Of a stretch of 64,000 nt of DNA, positions 51,558 through 61,400 are shown in pieces. Each line of letters starts with the position of its first letter. The first letter of the stretch is position 1. This DNA is from JABFRZ01 sp964631945 (GTDB lineage: Bacteria; Planctomycetota; UBA1135; GCA-002686595): the NCBI GenBank assembly GCA_964631945.1, contig CAZWAY010000023.1:1-64000 (forward strand), written 5' to 3'. The translations under genes and the position numbers were made by a program. The notes under the pieces are model-generated. The model saw only the letters and a program-made list of their open reading frames with translations, ran no database searches and was not told the DNA's origin.

Positions 51558-52487
51558 ATGAACCTGTTTGCCACCTTCTTCCGCGGGGGATTCCCTGCGA
51601 CCTTCATTCTCGCGCTCCTCTACAGCCTCAGCGGATCAGCGTCAGCTCAGGTCCAGCCGCCTAACCGCAGCTCGAGCGACGACGCACCTGCCAGCCTGAC
51701 CGAGCTCTTCGACGCCGCGCCCGCCGGCTCGGTCGTGATCGTGCCGCCCGGCGACTATCGCCGCCAGCGCGCCGTCGTCTCCAAGCCGCTGACCATCATC
51801 GGCGGAGACCCGATGCCGAAGATCGGGCGCCTCACGCTCGCGTGCAACGGCGGCGCGCTCAAGCTGGCCAACCTGCAGATCGACCAGGTGTTTACCCCGC
51901 AGATCGATCCCCCGGGTCCGGCCGGCTACTACTTCGGGTTCTTCGACGAGATCCGCGCCTCGGACATCACATTCACTTCGGGCGGCGGGTTCTTCGCCTA
52001 CAACTACACCGAGTTCGTGCGCGTCAAGGCCGCGCCCGGCGAGTGGCTCAGCGGTGGCGGCGGTCGGGCGCTCTTCCTCGACTGCGAGGCCGCCGGCCTG
52101 TTCGCCAACCGGCTCTACACGAACGACCCGACCATCGAGTGCGCCGCTTCCGTCCCTATCCCACCTGTGCGCTTGAACGACGACATGCACATGCCCGAGG
52201 CTCCGCGCCTCGGCGGGATGTTGGCGCTCTCCTGGAGCATCCCGGGGCCCGCCGCGCTCCTCTTCGGGTACACCAAGACGCGCGAGCCGCGCAAGATCCG
52301 GAACTCGGCGGCCGGCTTCTGGCACCTGGCAGGCACGCGGTTCCTGCGCGTGGCCGTGACGTCGCCCGGCGAGCTCACCGTTCAGATCCCGAACGACACC
52401 ACCCTGATCGGGATGACGACAGCGTTCCAGGTGATGGGCCCAGGTCGGCACTACTCGGGCCCCGCGGTGGGCATCGTCTTGCCCTGA
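51558..52487 (+). CDS. exported beta-helix-like protein of unknown function
   Basis: The 309-residue protein starts at ATG 51558 after GGGAG. Signal peptide: FPATFILALLYSLSGSASAQ. The mature start, SLTELFDAAPAGSVVIVPPG then VVSKPLTIIGGDP, is typical of right-handed parallel beta-helix proteins of the NosD/pectate-lyase type. The C-terminal half (LNDDMHMPEAPRLGGMLALS, RVAVTSPGELTVQIPNDTTL) is not recognised but resembles C-terminal modules of other exported proteins of this genome type. No catalytic residues are assignable. Confidence 0.75.
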   Translation: MNLFATFFRGGFPATFILALLYSLSGSASAQVQPPNRSSSDDAPASLTELFDAAPAGSVVIVPPGDYRRQRAVVSKPLTIIGGDPMPKIGRLTLACNGGALKLANLQIDQVFTPQIDPPGPAGYYFGFFDEIRASDITFTSGGGFFAYNYTEFVRVKAAPGEWLSGGGGRALFLDCEAAGLFANRLYTNDPTIECAASVPIPPVRLNDDMHMPEAPRLGGMLALSWSIPGPAALLFGYTKTREPRKIRNSAAGFWHLAGTRFLRVAVTSPGELTVQIPNDTTLIGMTTAFQVMGPGRHYSGPAVGIVLP

Positions 52488-52594
52488 CCGGGTGGGCCCC
52501 CGCCTAGGGGTGGCCCGGGGGGGGGCTGATCGCGGGGCCTCTTGCTCAGACGGACACCTCTCCGCTCCCCGCCGGCCAAGGGAGGGACCCGTGG

Positions 52595-54121
52595 CTACAA
52601 ACCGACCAGAAGGTGCAGGCCGTTCGTGTACTGGTACCTGGGCAGCCCGGGGATCCTGGCCTGCAAGGCAAGCTCCAGTCCGATCAGCGACGGAGCGTAG
52701 GGGACCGGAGTGTTGAGCACCCAGGTCCCTGAGGGAGAAGTCACCCCGGTTCCGAGCCGCGCGCCCGCGCCGATCCGCGTGTAGATCTTGCATCCGTTCG
52801 CCAGCGTCCTGGGAGAGGACGGAATCGAGCTGAACAGCGCGAAGGCCGGCGAGCTGGTGCGGGCGTTGGTCACGAAGGTCGTGAACGTCTCGCCGATGAC
52901 CGGACGCGAAGCAGTCAGATTCGGAGCGAGCCCAACAGGAGAGCAGCCTATGCCGACAGGGAGGGTGAGGCCGTTGGGTAGAAGCGCACCCGACAGAACG
53001 CGAGCTGCTCCACCGTTGGACGTTCCCGCGACGACATCTGGGATCCCGTCTCCGGTGATGTCGCCCAGGCTCGCAACGGAAGAGCCGAATCCCTCGCCTG
53101 GATGCTTGCCGAAGGCGGTCCACAAGAGAGCACCTGTTGCTCCCGAGTAGACCTGTACGGCTCCAGTGCTTGTTCCGACCTGGTCCCTGGCATCACTGTT
53201 CCCGAGCAGGAGGTCCCCGGCTCCGTCCCCATCGATGTCGCCTGCAGAGGCAACCTTCCGACCCATTGCCGTCGGAAAGGAACGGATCAGCGTGCCGTCT
53301 TGGCCGTCAAGAATTGTGATCGAACCAAGGGGGTTTCCAGAACGGAGCGCAGCCACGTCAGGCACGAGGTTGCCGTTCATGTCTCCGAGCGCTGCGATGC
53401 TCTCGCCAGCGAAGGGAACTCCCCAGATCAGCGCCCCGCTGGCCCCGGAGAGGAGGCGCACAAACGGGACTGGATTGGGGACTGGAGTTGCACCGCCGAC
53501 CACGATTTCCGGAACGCCATCGCCCGTCACGTCAGCGCCGAGCGACGCGATGCAAAGCAGGGAATCCGAGACAGAAGTGTTCCAGAGAGGGCCCCCGTTG
53601 GCGCCGGAGCGCGCGCACACTTGCGGCGGGGCACCGCCGGACAATGCAGCCAAGAAGCAGAAGTCCGGAACAGTGTCGCCGTCTAGGTCCCCCACGGCAG
53701 CCAAGTCCAACGTCGGGAACGCGCCAACCTGATACAGCACCGCACCGCTTGCTCCCGAGTACGCCTGAAGAACCGGGAAGGCCAGGGATGCCCCTGTCAG
53801 GAGGTCGGGGACAACATCTCCTGTGACATCACCAATTGCCATTGCTGGGACCGCTGGAAAACCGGAGAAGAGCTGCAACAGCAGAGCTCCGCCATACCCA
53901 GAGTGGACCGTCGGGTATCCGCTGCCACTGACGAGCACGTCGTTTGTCCCGTCGCCGTCCATGTCGCCCGCTGAACCAGCGAAGCTCGGCGCAGATGAGG
54001 TACCGAAGTCTCGGAACTCGAAGAGCTCGGTCTGCGCCGCAGGCATGGTCGAGAAGAGCACCGCGGCGCAAGCGGCCTTCACGACGTTGATCGACACACT
54101 GCCACTGCGGCCACTTCTCAT
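52595..54121 (-). CDS. exported FG-GAP/VCBS beta-propeller protein
   Basis: The 508-residue protein starts at ATG 54121 after AGGAGGAGG. The signal peptide is SGSVSINVVKAACAAVLFST. Seven or so repeats follow with calcium-binding DxDGDG-type loops (GDMDGDGTNDVLVSG, GDVTGDVVPDLL, GDLDGDTVPDFC, ADVTGDGVPEIVVGG, GDMNGNLVPDVA, GDIDGDGAGDLLLGN, GDITGDGIPDVVAG), as in integrin-alpha-like FG-GAP propellers. The final about 130 residues (GCSPVGLAPNLTASRPVIGE ... LQARIPG) form a separate C-terminal module that I associate with exported planctomycete proteins. Probably cell-surface or secreted. Confidence 0.88.
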   Translation of the reverse strand: MRSGRSGSVSINVVKAACAAVLFSTMPAAQTELFEFRDFGTSSAPSFAGSAGDMDGDGTNDVLVSGSGYPTVHSGYGGALLLQLFSGFPAVPAMAIGDVTGDVVPDLLTGASLAFPVLQAYSGASGAVLYQVGAFPTLDLAAVGDLDGDTVPDFCFLAALSGGAPPQVCARSGANGGPLWNTSVSDSLLCIASLGADVTGDGVPEIVVGGATPVPNPVPFVRLLSGASGALIWGVPFAGESIAALGDMNGNLVPDVAALRSGNPLGSITILDGQDGTLIRSFPTAMGRKVASAGDIDGDGAGDLLLGNSDARDQVGTSTGAVQVYSGATGALLWTAFGKHPGEGFGSSVASLGDITGDGIPDVVAGTSNGGAARVLSGALLPNGLTLPVGIGCSPVGLAPNLTASRPVIGETFTTFVTNARTSSPAFALFSSIPSSPRTLANGCKIYTRIGAGARLGTGVTSPSGTWVLNTPVPYAPSLIGLELALQARIPGLPRYQYTNGLHLLVGL

Positions 54122-54364
54122 GGAATCCTCCTCCTGTGGGTCTTTCCAGAACCACGATAGCAGCAGCTCGTAGTGGCGGAAGCCCAGTTCCCGGAGGACA
54201 ATCGAAGCGTGCCCGCAAACATCGATGGCCCGCGCCCTGACTCCCCTTCCGGCGACTGCATGGAGGATCTCGACGCGCTGCGCTCCAGGACTGCACACGG
54301 TACTGCGAGTCGCGGGCCGACCGCTGAGGGCATCCGCGCGCGGCGCGTCGGGCCGGTGACGGAA

Positions 54365-56230
54365 TCACGGTCGCCAGAAGAGCGGGATCAGGAACGACGC
54401 CACCAGCCACAGGATCAGGTTCAGCGGCACGCCCACGCGCAGGTAGTCCCGGAAGGTGTAGCCACCCGGACCCATGACCATGGTGTTCGTCTGGTAGCCG
54501 ATCGGGGTGGCGAAGCTCGCGCTGGCGCCGAAGGTGATCGCGATCAGCAGCGGCTCGGGCGCCATGCCCATGCGCGCCGCGATCTCGAGGCAGATCGGGG
54601 TCAGGAGCACGGCCGCCGCGTTGTTCGAGAGGAACTCGGTCATGACGCTGGTCAGGAGGTAGAGCACGCTGATGAGCACCAGCGGCCCGGCCTCGCCGGC
54701 CAGCGACACGACGCCACCGGCGATGACCGTGGCCAGTCCGGCCTTCTCCATGGCGACGCCCAGCGGGATCATGCCGGCGATCAGGAGCAGCACGGCCGGG
54801 TCGAGCGCGCGCGTCGCCTCGCGCACCCCCATGCAGCCACCCACGAGCATCGCGGTCGCGCCCGCCAGCGCGAGCAGCCCGAAGGGCGCGACGTTCGCGG
54901 CCGCCAGGGCCACCACCGCCACCAGGATCCCGATCGCGATCGGAGCCTTGCGCGGGAAGGTGAGCGTGCGCTCGATGCCCTCGATCAGCAGGAAGTCGCC
55001 CTCGTCGTGGATCCCGCGCAACGCGCCGGGCTCGCCCTGCAGGAGCAGCACGTCACCCGGCCGCAGGTGCAGCCGGCGCAGGTTGTACTGGTGCTGGCGA
55101 CCCATGCGGCGGATGGCGAGGACGTGCACGCCGTGGCGCCGGCCGAGACCGAGCTCACGCACGGCGCGTCCGACGAAGCGCGAACTCGGCGTGATCACGG
55201 CCTCGGCCATGCGCAGGTCCACGTGCTGCGCGCGCGCCTCCCTGGGACCGCCCTGGGCCTCGCCGGCGACCAGCAGCGCGTTGCCCCCGGGCACGATCTC
55301 GCCGGCCAGGATCTCGCCCAGCGGGACGCGTTCGTCGCCGGCCACGGCCGTGCCGGGCTCGACCTCGGGATCCGCCAGGATCTGGTTCAGGGTCTGGGCG
55401 GTGGACTCCACGTACAGCACGTCGTCGGGCTCGAGGACGAGCTCGGCTCCCGGGCCGAGGATGGGCTCCTCGGCGCGCACGAGCTCGAGCACCTGGACGT
55501 CACGCCCGCGCGTGAAGACCTCGCCCAGCGGGCGGCCGACGTGACGGCTGCCCGCGCGCACGATGATCTCGGTCACGAAGCGTCCCGGCGCCTGCACCGC
55601 CATGAGGTCGGTGAAACCCGTGCGCTCGGGCAGGAGGCGCACGCCGAGCAGCGCCAGATACAGCACCCCCGCGAGCAGGTAGCACGCGCCGAGGCCCGAG
55701 AAGGCGAACATCCCGAAGCCCGGGCGGCCGGCCTCGCGGGCAAGCGAGTCCACCAGCAGGTTCGTGCTCGTGCCGATCAGCGTGCAGGTGCCGCCGAGGA
55801 TCGAGAAGTAGCTCACCGGCAGGAGCAGCTTCGAGGGCTTGTGACCCCCGCGCCGCGCCAGGCGCAGCGCGACCGGGATCATCAGCGCCACGATCGCGGT
55901 GTTGTTCATGAAGGCGCTGAGCAGCACCGTCGGCAGGCCGATGGCGAGCAGCAGGCGCGCCAGCGACTTCCCCGCGTGGCGTGCGAGGAACGTCGCCAGG
56001 TACTCGACCACGCCCGTGCGCTCGAGCCCGGCGCTCAACGCCAGCATCGCCGCCACCGCCAGGGTGGCCTGACTGGCGAACCCGGACAGGGCCTCGCTCG
56101 GGGTCAGGAGCCCGGACAGCCCGAGCAGCGCGATCAGGCCCAGCGACACGATCTCGACCCGCACGCGCCCGCTGACCAGCAACGCGAAGGTCGCCACCAG
56201 GATCAGGGCCAGGACCGGGATCACGGGCAC
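54365..56230 (-). CDS. SLC13/DASS-type transporter with two TrkA-C domains
   Basis: In this 621-residue protein, two membrane halves (about 1-205 and 420-621) flank a cytoplasmic pair of TrkA-C (RCK_C) domains (about 215-300 and 325-410). Motifs: AFMNNTAIVALMIPVAL and GTCTLIGTSTNLLVDSLA in the first half; FLSNNAAAVLLTPICLEIA and GASASFATPIGYQTNTMVMG in the second. The paired SNT/NNA-like signatures are characteristic of the divalent anion:Na+ symporter superfamily. Related proteins carry sulfate, dicarboxylates or cations; RCK_C domains bind nucleotides and gate transport. Substrate not assignable. GTG start at 56230. Confidence 0.93.
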   Translation of the reverse strand: MPVIPVLALILVATFALLVSGRVRVEIVSLGLIALLGLSGLLTPSEALSGFASQATLAVAAMLALSAGLERTGVVEYLATFLARHAGKSLARLLLAIGLPTVLLSAFMNNTAIVALMIPVALRLARRGGHKPSKLLLPVSYFSILGGTCTLIGTSTNLLVDSLAREAGRPGFGMFAFSGLGACYLLAGVLYLALLGVRLLPERTGFTDLMAVQAPGRFVTEIIVRAGSRHVGRPLGEVFTRGRDVQVLELVRAEEPILGPGAELVLEPDDVLYVESTAQTLNQILADPEVEPGTAVAGDERVPLGEILAGEIVPGGNALLVAGEAQGGPREARAQHVDLRMAEAVITPSSRFVGRAVRELGLGRRHGVHVLAIRRMGRQHQYNLRRLHLRPGDVLLLQGEPGALRGIHDEGDFLLIEGIERTLTFPRKAPIAIGILVAVVALAAANVAPFGLLALAGATAMLVGGCMGVREATRALDPAVLLLIAGMIPLGVAMEKAGLATVIAGGVVSLAGEAGPLVLISVLYLLTSVMTEFLSNNAAAVLLTPICLEIAARMGMAPEPLLIAITFGASASFATPIGYQTNTMVMGPGGYTFRDYLRVGVPLNLILWLVASFLIPLFWRP

Positions 56231-56336
56231 AGCCTAGCGCGCGTGGTCCGTGCTCGGGCGCGTCCGTTCGGGCCGCACGCGCGCCAAGCTCTCCAGCGCA
56301 GTTGGCACCGGCCGTCCGACCTGCTCCACTCTCGGC

Positions 56337-57599
56337 ATGCGCGCGAAGATCCTGATCGTCGGCGGCGGCATCATGGGCGTCTCGACGGCCCTGAAGTGCG
56401 CGCAGCGCACGGCCGACCCCAACCGCGAGCCGGTCGTGTTGCTCGAGCGCAAGCACCTCGGCGCGGGCTCGTCTGGGCGTTCGGGCGCGATCCTGCGCCA
56501 GCACTACCACGACGCGCCGGTGGCGCGCATGGCGCGCGATTCCTTGCGCGACTACGCGAGCTTCGAGGCGCGCACCGGGCTCCCGCTCGGCTTCCATCGC
56601 ACCGGCGTGCTGACGCTGGCGGGTCCGACGCAGCCCGCCTGGTGCCAGCGCGTGCGCGAGAACGTGGCCATGCTGCGCGACCTCGGCATCGACACGGAGC
56701 TGGTCGACGCCGCGCGCATGCGCGCGCTCGTGCCGGGGATCCAGGTGGCGGACGGCGCGGTCGGCGCGTGGGAGCCGGGCGGCGGCTTCGTCGATCCCAA
56801 TCGCACGCTGGAGAGCTTCGCCAAGCTCGCGCGCACGCACGGCGCGGTCACGCGCCTCGGGGTCGAGCTCACCGGCCTCCGGGTCGCGGACGGTCGCGTC
56901 ATCGGCGCGCACACGAGCGAGGGCGATTACGACGCGGAACAGGTCGTGGTCGTGGCCGGGCCGTGGACGCGCGCGCTGTTCGCCGAGCTCGGCCTGGCCT
57001 TCCCGCTCAAGGTCGTGCGGCCCGAGAACCACTACCTGGGCGTGCCGGAGATGGCCGGCGAGGAGTCCGAGGAGAGCGCCCAGCAGCGCCTCACGTGGAC
57101 CGACGAGGAACGCCGCGAGCCGCCGCGCGTGATCCGTGGCCTGCACCCGGTGCTGATCGACCTCGAGCACGGCTTCTACGCGCGCTGCGATCCGGCCCAC
57201 GCGCGCACGCGCGTCGGCCACGTCGACTACGACCTCGACCACGAGCTCGCCGACCCCGACCAGCTGGACGAGACGGTGGGCGACGAGCTCAAGCGCTGGT
57301 CCCGCAGCGCGCTCGCCCGGCGCCTGCCGCCCTACGCCGACCGTCCCGACGCCGGCTCGATCGCCGCCTGGTACACGCTCACGCCCGACGCCCAGGCCCT
57401 GATCGGCCCCGTGCCCGGCATCGCCGGCCTCTACATCGTCAGCGGCTTCTCCGGCCACGGCTTCAAGCTCGGCCCCTCGGTCGGCGAGGGCGTGGCGCAG
57501 ATGCTGTTCGACGAGCCCGTGACCGCACTCGACCCGCAGTTCTTCGCGCCCACGCGCTTCCAGGGCGGCGAGAGCTGGGGCGGACGCTTCGGGCTGTAG
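56337..57599 (+). CDS. FAD-dependent oxidoreductase (DAO family, sarcosine-oxidase-like)
   Basis: This 420-residue protein has the N-terminal dinucleotide-binding motif ILIVGGGIMGVSTALKCA (about 5-22), then VVLLERKHLGAGSSGRSGAI (about 33-52), the SGxSxxGAG-type loop of DadA/SoxB-like flavoenzymes. The C-terminal YIVSGFSGHGFKLGPSVGEG (about 364-383) is the second FAD-binding site. Family members oxidise secondary or tertiary amines or D-amino acids with transfer of electrons to O2 or quinone. The true substrate is unknown. The last 41 bases of the gene, plus 3 beyond the stop, recur at 58351 after the toxin-antitoxin genes. Confidence 0.93.
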   Translation: MRAKILIVGGGIMGVSTALKCAQRTADPNREPVVLLERKHLGAGSSGRSGAILRQHYHDAPVARMARDSLRDYASFEARTGLPLGFHRTGVLTLAGPTQPAWCQRVRENVAMLRDLGIDTELVDAARMRALVPGIQVADGAVGAWEPGGGFVDPNRTLESFAKLARTHGAVTRLGVELTGLRVADGRVIGAHTSEGDYDAEQVVVVAGPWTRALFAELGLAFPLKVVRPENHYLGVPEMAGEESEESAQQRLTWTDEERREPPRVIRGLHPVLIDLEHGFYARCDPAHARTRVGHVDYDLDHELADPDQLDETVGDELKRWSRSALARRLPPYADRPDAGSIAAWYTLTPDAQALIGPVPGIAGLYIVSGFSGHGFKLGPSVGEGVAQMLFDEPVTALDPQFFAPTRFQGGESWGGRFGL

Positions 57600-57603
57600 C
57601 GGA
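57563..57603 (+). repeat. direct repeat, left copy (3' end of oxidoreductase gene)
   Basis: These 41 bases, covering the last codons, the stop (TAG) and three following bases, match 58351-58391 at 38 positions. In the right copy the Trp codon has become TGA, so it is a non-coding remnant. Confidence 0.8.
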
Positions 57604-57679
57604 TTCCTCGGCCCACACGCGAAACCCGGGCGCGCTCCGCGCGTCGATTCCCCGTCGTTCGACACGGAGGTACGATGCG

Positions 57680-57967
57680 ATGGTGAACTTCGAGCCGACC
57701 CCCGAGCAGCGGCGCTTCATCGAGGCCGAGGTGCGTTCCGGACGCTTTCGGGACGCCAGCGAGGTCGTGCGCGAGGGCATCGAGCTCCTGATGTCGCAGG
57801 GCGCGGCAGGGGGCAAGCGCGATCAGGCCTGGCTGACGGATGCGCGCCGCAAGATCGAAGAGGGCTGGCAGGAAGTCGCGCGCGGTGAGACGGTGGATGG
57901 AGAGGAAGCCTTCCAGAGGCTTCGCGCGAGACTCCAGGACGAGTCGTCAGGAAGCGCGCAACCCTGA
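57680..57967 (+). CDS. parD: type II antitoxin, ParD/CopG-like ribbon-helix-helix
   Basis: The 95-residue protein has an N-terminal ribbon-helix-helix: EQRRFIEAEVRSGRFRDASE then VVREGIELLM, the ParD pattern. The C-terminal part (about 48-80) is a charged helix that in the family neutralises the toxin. The start ATG 57680 follows GGAGG; an out-of-frame ATG lies 5 bases earlier. It is followed after 24 bases by a ParE-like toxin gene. ParD proteins autorepress their operon; a possible operator is the GCGCGC palindrome upstream (about 57631-57645). Confidence 0.93.
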   Translation: MVNFEPTPEQRRFIEAEVRSGRFRDASEVVREGIELLMSQGAAGGKRDQAWLTDARRKIEEGWQEVARGETVDGEEAFQRLRARLQDESSGSAQP

Positions 57968-57991
57968 TCACACCGGCCGGTCATCGGTCGT

Positions 57992-58312
57992 GTGGAAGCG
58001 TTCCGCCTTTCGCTTCGGGCCGAGAGGGACTTGCACGATCTCCTCGCTTTCGTGGCGAAGGAGTCCGGACACGACCGCGTCCTCGCTCTGGCCGCCGAGC
58101 TGCACTCGGTGCTGAACTTGCTGGCCCGGATGCCCGGAATGGGTCACGCCAGACCGGATCTCACCCCTCGTCCACTGCGTTTCTGGCCGATGTACCACTG
58201 GCTCGTTGTCTATCGCGCCGAGTCCAGGCCGCTGGTCGTGGCACGGGTTCTCGGAAGCGGGCAGGACGCGGCCAGGGAACTGGACGGGCCTGAGGAGGAT
58301 CTCGACGACTAG
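57992..58312 (+). CDS. parE: type II toxin, ParE/RelE superfamily
   Basis: The 106-residue protein has the RelE/ParE fold wording: FRLSLRAERDLHDLLAFVAK, ELHSVLNLLARMPGMGHARP, LRFWPMYHWLVVYRAE and VVARVLGSGQDAARE. The RFWPM and HWLVVYRA strands are typical of ParE, which poisons DNA gyrase in the family; mRNA cleavage by RelE relatives is the alternative. The start is GTG 57992. It pairs with the ParD gene 24 bases upstream. The two genes and their flanking direct repeats behave as a small inserted cassette. Confidence 0.93.
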   Translation: MEAFRLSLRAERDLHDLLAFVAKESGHDRVLALAAELHSVLNLLARMPGMGHARPDLTPRPLRFWPMYHWLVVYRAESRPLVVARVLGSGQDAARELDGPEEDLDD

Positions 58313-58350
58313 TGGTCGTGCCGGTAGGGCAGCGCCTACACCTGCCGCCA

Positions 58351-58391
58351 AGGGCGGCGAGAGCTGAGGCGGAGGCTTCGGTCTGTAGCGG
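58351..58391 (+). repeat. direct repeat, right copy (oxidoreductase 3'-end remnant)
   Basis: Partner of 57563-57603 (offset 788 bases). It lies after the ParE gene and before the sigma-fusion gene and closes the toxin-antitoxin cassette. Confidence 0.8.
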
Positions 58392-58461
58392 CGCCGGGCG
58401 CGCGCGGCAGAATCGGGTTTCTCGCATCCGGGGCGGTCGGCGTGCCGTCCCGGGGGAGGCC

Positions 58462-61400
58462 ATGGAGACCCCGCACCCGTCCCCGGACGTCCTGCTCGCA
58501 GAGACGCGTTTCGTGAACTCCCTCGCGCGGGCGTTGCTCGCGGATGACGGCGCGGCCGAGGATCTGGCCCAGGAGAGCTGGCTGCGCTTCCTGAAGCGTC
58601 CGCCGCGCGCGCTGGGGGCCACGCGCGCCTGGCTGCGGGTGGTGACCTCGCGCCTGGCGGTCGAGGACCTGCGCACGCGTGCGCGCCGGGCCGCGCGCGA
58701 GGAGCGTGCCGCGCGCGCCGAGGCCCTGCCCTCGGTCGACGAGGAGCTGGCGCACACCGAGGTCCTGCGCTCGGTGGCCGAGGCCGTGCTCGCGCTCGAG
58801 GAGCCCTATCGCACGCCGGTGTTGCTCGCCTACTGGCGTGGCTGGGACGCACGCCGCATCGCCCGCGAGACAGGCACGCCGCTCGCGACCGTGCGCAGCC
58901 GGCTGCAGCGCGCGCACCAGCGGCTGCGCGAGCGTCTCGACGCGAGCCACGGACGCGAGGCATGGGCGCTCTCGCTCTCGTCGTTGCCCGGGCTCCAGGG
59001 CGCGAGCGCCGCGGCGCTGGCAGCCGGCATGATCGTGCTCGCGGGGGTGGCGGCGGGGTTCCACTTCCTGTGGCCGCGCGCGGAGCGCGGCGGGGACCTC
59101 GCTCTCGCCGACTCCGCTGCGTCCGGGCCATCCATGGCCGCCGGCGTCGTCGAACCCGCGGCGCGCGGTGGGCCTCCTCCGCCTGCGCGGACCGAGGTCG
59201 CGAGAGTGGCCAGGGTCCTGCGCGTCTCCGGCACCGTCGTCGATCTCCCCTGCGACGAGCTCGCGCTTCCGGCGCGGCCTGCGGCCGGGCTCGTGCTGCG
59301 CGCCAGGCTGGTCGAGGGTCCGTGGAGTCCGGCGGTGCTGGTCGAGGCCAGCACGACCACGGACGAGGACGGCCGCTTCGACCTCGAGCTTCCCGTCGAG
59401 CCTTCCGATCCGGGCAGGCCGGGCCTCCACCTGGGGCTCTCGGCCGCGGCCNNNNNNNNNNNNNNNNNNNNNNNNNNNNNNNNNNNNNNNNNNNNNNNNN
59501 NNNNNNNNNNNNNNNNNNNNNNNNNNNNNNNNNNNNNNNNNNNNNNNNNNNCGAGCCTTCCGATCCGGGCAGGCCGGGCCTCCACCTGGGGCTCTCGGCC
59601 GCGGCCGACGAGCTCTACCGCGCGCTCGTGTCCACCACCGAGCTCACCCATCCGCTACCCGAATTCGCGCTCCGCCGCGCGCCCCACGGCGTCCTGCACG
59701 GGAGCGTGAGCGACGTTCGCGGCCAGCCCGTGCCCGACCTCGAGCTCGACCTGCACGACGTCGTCGTGACCAGCGCGGCGGACGGACGCTTCACGACCCG
59801 CGAGGTGCGCAAGTCGCCCGCGATCTCTCTCGGCGGTCTGGACTACGCGCTGCTCGGCTGGGAGGGCGGGCAGGAGCTCGAGGAGGGTGGCTTCCGGCCC
59901 CTGCGCGTGCACGTCGGTCCGGCCGCGCGCCTGCGCGTGCGCGTGGTGGATCGCAACGGTACAGGGCTCTCCGGCGTCGGCGTGAGCACGACCCTGCCGG
60001 AGTGCGAGCAGGCGCGGATCGTGGGGGATTCCCGTGAGCGGCGCACGCAGCTCCTGACGAGCGAGCCCCGGGTCACGGCGCGGACCGACGAGCAGGGCGT
60101 CGCCCTGCTCGAACGCGTGTGGGGCGATTGCAAGCTGCGCGTGCGCCTCGAGTCGGGCTGCGAGCAGTACGCCAGCGAGGCCATGCGCGCCGGCCAGCTG
60201 TCGCTTTCCGGCGGTCCGAGCGCGGGGCAACCGATCGTGATCGCGCGCGGGAGCGAGCTGTTCCTCGAAGCGCGCTTCGGCGCGGAGCGCGACCTGGCGG
60301 GCGAAGTACGCCTCCCGGATGGCTCACCCGCGCCGGGCGCCCGCGTGGAGGTCGTCGACCTCGGCCGGGGCGACGCGTGGAGTCGTCCGCTGCTCCTCTC
60401 GCTCGCCTGCGACGAGCGCGGCCGCTTTGCGGGTCATGTGCGCAGCGCAGAGCTCGCGGGGCCGTTGCGCGTGACCGCCAGCGCTCCGGATCTCGGGTCG
60501 TCCCCCGGCGAGGGCAGGGCACTCCGGGGTCTCGGCTACGCCGGTGCGCGCGCCGTGGGGGACGTGGACTCGCTCGAGATGCCCGCCGCGCGCCTCGAGC
60601 TGGCCCTCGGCGACGCCGAGAGGCTCGCGCAGATCGTGCTCACGCTCGGCCCACGCCACGCCATCCGCGGCACGCTGCTCGACCGGGACGGGCGGCCGGT
60701 GGCCGGCCCCGGCCTGGGTAGATCGCGGATCTGGGCCGCGCCCGAGGGCAGTTCCTACCACGGTCATGGCGTGCTGGCGCGCGCGCTCGCGGGCCGACCG
60801 GGGGCCTTCGAGATCCCCGGGCTCGAGCCCGGGCGCTACGACCTCTTCGTGTCGGAGGAGCTCGAGGACTTCTACTCGTTCGAGAACTTCCTGCACCGCT
60901 TCCCGTCCATCGAGGCCGGCGCGGGCGAGCTCGAGCTGCGCCTGCCCGCGCGTCGCGAGGTGCGCATCCGCGTGCGCCTCCGGGGAGGGGAGCCGCGCTC
61001 GACGCTCGTGCTGCACCGCAAGCTGTTTCCGCAGCGCCCGCCCGAGGTCGCGCGCGCGCGCGCGTTCGAGCGCGTCGTCGGTGCGTCACCCTGGCCCTCC
61101 GGGGTGAACTACGGCTTCGCGGGCATCAGCGGGGACTCGACCGAGCTCGGCCAGGCCAGCGACGGTCTCGACTCGTTCGAGGGCCGCGAGCACGAGCTCC
61201 ATCCGCTGGAGCCGGGCTGGTACGCGATCGGCGTGCACCCCACGGGGCCCGAAGGCGAGAGCGGATACTTCCCGCAGGCCACGCCGCTCCTGTGGTTCGA
61301 CGAGGGCGAGCACGTGGTCGAGTTCGAGCTCCTGCCGGCGGCCACGCTGCGCGGGCGCGTGGTGGGCGATGCGGCGGGTGAGTTCCTGGCGCTGGCGCTG

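Noticed and set aside
51225..51560. A complete tRNA or tmRNA
   Set aside because: No 5' acceptor strand pairing with CGCCTGC, and no tmRNA 5' consensus or tag-like reading frame found on that strand.
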